Below are positions 59,964 to 64,000 of a stretch of DNA of 64,000 bases, one piece after another. A program made the position numbers and the translations under genes. How positions within the stretch are numbered: the stretch's first letter is position 1; the number at the start of each line of letters is the position of its first letter. The notes below the pieces were generated by a model, which did no database searches, had not been told where the DNA came from, and was given only the letters and a program-made list of their open reading frames with translations. The DNA comes from Volvariella volvacea V23 (taxonomy: Eukaryota > Basidiomycota > Agaricomycetes > Agaricales > Pluteaceae): contig KB722739.1 in the NCBI GenBank assembly GCA_000349905.1, forward strand, positions 292,615-356,614, given 5' to 3'.

Positions 59964-61039
59964 TCAAGGCGGACCAGGCTCAGAATTGACTGAAATGAGG
60001 ACAAGCGAGGTGTTGGGAAGGTCACTGGGGCCAGGCCTGGAACGGCAGTTGACACATCGAGTTCAGGTTGTAAAAGACGGAAAAGGAGTGCCTGTTTGGG
60101 ATCTAATTGTACGCAATGCGCGGTGGAATGCTTGAACTATATACGTACCAGATGTCAGAGAGCAGAGGTTTGCATAATACGCTCGCCGTTTAAACTATTT
60201 TCGCCAAGAGAAACATGTAGTCCCTTTGCAGCCGACGAGAATCCTCAAATCTAATTCAATGCCGTATAGAATACATCCTGTATCCAAACAGATTATTTTA
60301 GTTTCGGTGGATGGAAACGCGGAACATACCAAAGTGACAGGCACAAAAGGGTGTGCGGGCGAAGTAAATGTTCGAGCAAGGGGGTAGAAACCATAGAACG
60401 GTGATTTTATTGAGATTTTTAGCTATCCTCGGGCGTCAGATAAACCTCATAAGCACACGAAGGTGAAAAATGAATGATATATCTAGAGTATATGCGCATC
60501 GAGCCGATATAAACAAAGTGAGATTACTAGCCACTAATCTTCAGCATTCATAAAAGCCGAACCCAACAAAAACTTACTTACTGCTAAAGGGTTCCACGAA
60601 TTATTGCGAACACGACCATGGGCATTGATCCCGTCTTTACGAATTCGTATCGCTATGAAAGTAGTTTATATCGAGAGATGTCGGCGCATGCACATGTTCC
60701 ACGCTAAACAGCGCACATTGTCGCCGCGAGAAGAGCCATCAACAAGACAAGGGAGCACTTTTTTGATTGAATTTTAAGAAAACCGATCAGCACCACGGAT
60801 TTAAAGGTGGTGCAGCACCTACCCTTGATGTGACGCTTATCAGGCCCGCATGGTAGATAGAATGCCCAGAACTCAACGTGTCTAAAGAGTAGTAAGCAAA
60901 ATGCGAGCAACTGTCAATCGAAGTTCAGAATACAATAGACTTTACTCGCCGATGAGCTCGGTTCTGGAGAGGATCCTCAGAAGCCAATCTTAACAAAAGT
61001 GAGGAAGCTGAAGGCGCTCCACGAAGTACTAGCAACGTC

Positions 61040-61440
61040 TGCTCATTGCAGCAGTCATCGCATTTTCTTGCCCATGAATTGGCCTTGTACTGCCGATATG
61101 GATAAGTGCAGAGCCTTGGTATCGCTGGGAAGTCATCGTATGATCCGATGCAAAGCGAAATCAGGAGATCCCACGCCAGAGAGTCAGCAGCACTCTTCGT
61201 CACCGCGTATTGTACCCGACGCTCCATGTCCTTTTTGTGTTACTGCGTCAGCAACGCAAAAAGGACATGGAGCGTACGTTACTGGCGTGTCCTCATTTAT
61301 GCTCCGAGCTCTAGTTGAACAACGTCAAAGAGGCCGAAGGACCGGGGTTACTTCAGAGCCTTGGATGGCAGGAAGTGTATTGTGGTTTAGGTCCCATCAG
61401 AAGTCGATCTGAATGGAAGATAGGAAGAACGAAGACGCAC
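61040..61440. repeat. Diverged ~400-bp tandem repeat, copy 1
   Basis: Matches copy 2 in order: GCATTT...CTTGC near the start, TCTGGATAA / TATGGATAA, the 57-nt palindrome, TGCTCCGA..TCTAGTTGA, and CTTTGGATGGCAG / CCTTGGATGGCAG. Boundaries are approximate. Confidence 0.7.
61219..61275. repeat. 57-nt palindrome H1
   Basis: Centre base 61247. Of 28 arm positions 25 are Watson-Crick, one is T-G and two mismatch. The outer 18 bp are perfect (ACGCTCCATGTCC...). Confidence 0.95.
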
Positions 61441-61870
61441 CATGAGGTGATATCAACATCTGCTTGTGCGAGCAATCCGCGCATTTGGCTTGCTATAAAT
61501 TATCTGCGTTCTCGGTCTGGATAAACAAAGGACCTCGGATGTCGCCGCGAAGGGATTAAATCGCCTGATATAAAGCCCAGGTTTGAGTTGGTAGCATCCC
61601 TCGTACGATACATCCCGGCTCTCCATGTAGATTCTGTGTTGCCTAGTCGGCAACACAAATTTTACATGGAGCGCAGGTTGCTGATGTGCTTTTTATTGTG
61701 CTCCGAATTCTAGTTGAGCGATATGAAAGGTCAGAGGAGTTGGCATATCGCTGAGCTTTGGATGGCAGAGGTTATATGTTGACACGAGTCCAGGGTGGTG
61801 GGAGAGCAGTTTGGATTTGCGTATCTTGGGGACGCGAAGGAGCGACTAAGCATTTGGGGTGCATGCGTGC
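61440..61870. repeat. Diverged ~400-bp tandem repeat, copy 2
   Basis: Second copy; the palindrome centre is 399 bases from that in copy 1. Boundaries approximate. Confidence 0.7.
61618..61674. repeat. 57-nt palindrome H2 (tandem copy of H1)
   Basis: Centre base 61646. Twenty-three Watson-Crick pairs and one G-T among 28 arm positions. Same CTCCATGT/ACATGGAG outer arm and GTGTT/AACAC inner arm as H1, with different bases elsewhere. Confidence 0.9.
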
Positions 61871-62349
61871 GGAATTGGTGTTGCTATGCACGCAAAGATC
61901 TCAACATCGTCAGCACAAGCAGTCTTCACAATATGCAATGCGTGCCTGGGTATATGCAAATTTCTGAGTACCCTCACCTGGGACAGCACACATAACCACC
62001 TCTAGCTTCCGCAAGCACAGATACTCCGGATTACGACCTAGAAAAAACCAAATTATCAACACAACACTGTCACGGTGAGAACGAATCCAGATATCCACCC
62101 ACCTACTAATAGCACATCGCCCACAGCCGCTCCAACGAGAGATCTGACAAGAGCAAGGAAAACCGGTGCATCCGCCTTGTTCTTAATAAAATCGCATTCG
62201 TGGTCAACCCCACACACACAACAACCTCACAGACCGAGTTCTTATACCCAATATATGCACCTATTTGCCCACACCTTCCAAATCCGGCCCGGATACCCAT
62301 TCTCCCAGCGTTCAAGGCGAGCAGCACAGCCACGGAGACGGAACACATG

Positions 62350-62431
62350 GGCGCTATAGCCAAGTGGTTACGGCGACAGATTAGAAATCTGTTCCTCTTT
62401 GAGGGCGCAGGTTCAAATCCTGCTGGCGTCG
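62350..62431 (+). tRNA. tRNA-Ser (anticodon AGA)
   Basis: 82-nt class II tRNA, no intron. The acceptor GGCGCTA pairs with TGGCGTC (one G-T at position 2, one at 6), discriminator G as in serine tRNAs. D arm GCCAAGTGGTTACGGC, anticodon stem ACAGA/TCTGT with loop TTAGAAA, a long variable arm (TCCTCTTTGAGGGC) typical of Ser, T arm GCAGG-TTCAAAT-CCTGC. Decodes UCU and, after A34 to inosine, UCC and UCA. Encoded between DUF7330-E and the hairpin spacer, opposite in strand to the protein genes. Confidence 0.95.
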
Positions 62432-62935
62432 CGGTCGTTTTTCTTTCCGTCACCTTTTTGTTTTTCTGGTGGAGGGGCATGCGGTGGATCTGCCGGTGCA
62501 AGTGATTTGTTGGCACCCACTGCCGATTTTGGAGTCGGTGGGTGGTGTTGATGATGGTGCATACCAGATGATAGGGTGTGAATGGGCTGTCGGTGCCGGT
62601 GTCGACGCCACAATCAGTCCCCCTGATCATCGTCACGGAGCCTCGTGTGGTGTGCGATGAATGTAGATGCTGTTGAGCGGACATTATGAGCGCGAATTGG
62701 ACCCTACACGCTTGGTCTGCACGCGAGATAGTGCTCACGCCGGCGGAGATGCAAAGATGTAGCATTGGAAAGGACTACAGAGGTGAAAACTATGAGTACA
62801 CAACGAACGCGTATGGTATGGTGTTTTGAGAATCCAAGGGGTATACTAAATCACAAACGAAGCACACAAAAACACAGGAAATACTCAAAAAAATACAACG
62901 TCCATTCCCGTCCCCATCCCCACCGACACGCACAC
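62432..62935. other. Spacer between tRNA-Ser and DUF7330-E
   Basis: Includes the 3' flank of DUF7330-E. A minus frame (62106-62765) crosses the tRNA and is a shadow. Nothing else seen. Confidence 0.5.
62438..62442 (+). terminator. RNA polymerase III terminator of tRNA-Ser
   Basis: TTTTT run six bases after the tRNA 3' end. Confidence 0.85.
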
Positions 62936-63751
62936 TCACTTATTTATCACCCAATTCCACCAAAACTTCCACACCCCGTCCCACACGCTCTCCCCCCAAA
63001 ACTGCAGCCTCACCAGCCCGCTGTGCACCTCAACCTCGACCTCATCGCCATACCACTCCTGCTCGCCCGCGCTCCATCCGTCCAGCTGGCCGACAAAGAA
63101 ACAGCGCGTGAACTCGGTCTCGTTCAGGATGTGCGAGCGGGAGAGGAATTGCTTCGAGAGCATGATGTGGTCGTTCAGGTCCCCGGATTTGACGGTGATC
63201 GTGAGCGGGCCGGTGAAGGAGGCCGGGAGGTGGAAGGACGTGTAGCCGTCGAGGGCTTTGGCGGTTAGGTTGAATGGGCGGCGGGGGCGTGTGGGTGTGT
63301 GCTGTATGTATATAGTGTGCATACGCCACATGGATGAGATGAGGGGTGAGGTAAGGGAGGCGAATAGGGGACTGGGACGTACCAATCGGGCGATGAGTGG
63401 AAATTTTCGGTGCTTGCCCTCGCGGACGTTGAGATCGAGAGTGACGGGCGGCCCTCCGTCGCTCCCTTCGCCGACCAAGACGATGTCGACGTCGATTCCC
63501 CCGTTCTCGACGTCCAGACTGAGGTTCTTCCTGTTTGGCGTTGGTGGGTTTCGCCGGTTGTTGAGGAGTGTGCCGGACGGCCGTCGGTTGAGCAGTGCCT
63601 CTGGGATGTGGAGGTACGGGTTCACGGCGTGGATGCCTCGGATGGACGTGGAGGATGAGATCTTTTTGTCGCCTGGGGTGCTCTTTCTGACCACAGAGAC
63701 AAAGTTGGTCGGGTTGAGGTTTTGTTGGATCTTGAGTGGGAGGGCGGACAT
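62936..63751 (-). CDS. DUF7330 protein E (5' end unresolved at window edge)
   Basis: Paralogue of C and D. ATG 63751 gives MSALPLKIQQNLNPTNF, but the frame stays open upstream to about 63887 without another ATG and then meets an acceptor-like CTAG, so an additional N-terminal exon may lie at or beyond the right edge. Domain blocks: SVVRKSTPGDKK, HAVNPYLHIPEALL, LSLDVENGGIDVDIVLVG, VTLDLNVREG, FPLIARL. An intron follows at the conserved position (acceptor before HTPTRPRRPFNLTAKALDGY); an unspliced frame through it happens to stay open. Then SFHLPASFTGPLTITV, MLSKQFLSRSHIL, RCFFVGQLDGWS, DEVEVEVHSGLVRLQFWGE and an aromatic C-terminus WKFWWNWVINK. No PPxY in the visible part. Confidence 0.83.
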   Translation of the reverse strand: MSALPLKIQQNLNPTNFVSVVRKSTPGDKKISSSTSIRGIHAVNPYLHIPEALLNRRPSGTLLNNRRNPPTPNRKNLSLDVENGGIDVDIVLVGEGSDGGPPVTLDLNVREGKHRKFPLIARLVRPSPLFASLTSPLISSMWRMHTIYIQHTPTRPRRPFNLTAKALDGYTSFHLPASFTGPLTITVKSGDLNDHIMLSKQFLSRSHILNETEFTRCFFVGQLDGWSAGEQEWYGDEVEVEVHSGLVRLQFWGESVWDGVWKFWWNWVINK

Positions 63752-64000
63752 GGCGATGGACTGTCTGGCGGTGGCCGTTACTGAAGTAGGCGTTTCGGTG
63801 GTTCCTAGCTCTGCTGCTGTGAATGCTGGCGTGGGCGGCTGGACAACCGTGTCCTGTGTGCGCCGTGTGGATGTCGTTCCTACGAATGTCCTAGTTTAGA
63901 ATGGGATCGTATGTCGTAAACCTGGCTCACCTTGCTGCCTTTGTCTTGAGATCGGGTTTGCGGGGGGTGGATACGGGAATGGGGGATCACCAAAGCCAGA

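Larger units (their letters stand above)
58464..62349. other. 3.9-kb duplication- and palindrome-rich spacer
   Basis: No gene recognised. It contains the promoter of DUF7330-D, a duplicated segment (58797-58960 versus 60878-61030), a tandem pair around 59728-59962 with hairpins, and a tandem ~400-bp pair (about 61040-61440 and 61440-61870), each with a 57-nt palindrome. Confidence 0.6.

Noticed and set aside
61219..61674. H1/H2 as ordinary rho-independent-like terminators or as a MITE pair
   Set aside because: There is no T tract after the stems and no eukaryotic use for such terminators. The ~400-bp repeat units lack terminal inverted repeats and target-site duplications visible by eye.
62106..62765. 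219-codon minus frame
   Set aside because: It runs antisense through the tRNA-Ser and has no family features.
1..64000. CRISPR array or prokaryotic operon structure
   Set aside because: No regularly spaced direct repeats were seen, and the genes carry spliceosomal introns.

Overview
The window looks like a scaffold piece of a filamentous basidiomycete, most likely an Agaricomycete; I cannot name the genus. The evidence is many ~45-60 nt GT-AG introns, a FunK1-type protein kinase, an F-box/leucine-rich protein, a fungal APH-fold kinase, microsomal P450s and a GT61 glycosyltransferase. A 100-N assembly gap lies at 53405-53504.

Layout. (1) 1-15.8 kb is accessory: an APH-like kinase (-), a 4.8-kb gene-poor stretch, an F-box gene with one oversized intron (-), an AT-rich island, a FunK1 kinase (-) and the stub of a P450 (+). 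(2) 16.1-19.3 kb holds two tandem, divergent members of a fungal beta-rich family that I assign to DUF7330 (-). (3) 20.8-44.9 kb is the conserved, gene-dense core: TFIIA gamma subunit, amidase, divergent GT61 glycosyltransferase, aldehyde dehydrogenase, aldo-keto reductase, SET-MYND methyltransferase, Atg27-like sorting receptor, and a divergent PcRGLX/YetA-like (PL26-type) protein. (4) 45.7-47.7 kb holds an intact P450, followed by about 4.5 kb without recognisable genes, a candidate small spliced gene at 52.25 kb, and the gap. (5) 55.3-63.9 kb carries three more DUF7330 genes (-) in tandem, separated by a duplication-rich spacer full of perfect or near-perfect palindromes, plus a tRNA-Ser(AGA).

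The two most interesting signals are the following. First, five paralogues of one uncharacterised family sit in two clusters, share an intron position, and three of them carry PPxY motifs. Second, between the last two DUF7330 genes there are two pairs of tandemly repeated hairpins. In each pair the two copies differ by paired substitutions that keep the stem. Two genes also use 14-nt micro-exons that encode catalytic or nucleotide-binding loops. I see no evidence that the core enzymes form one pathway; ALDH, AKR, amidase and P450 are simply neighbours with compatible small-molecule roles.
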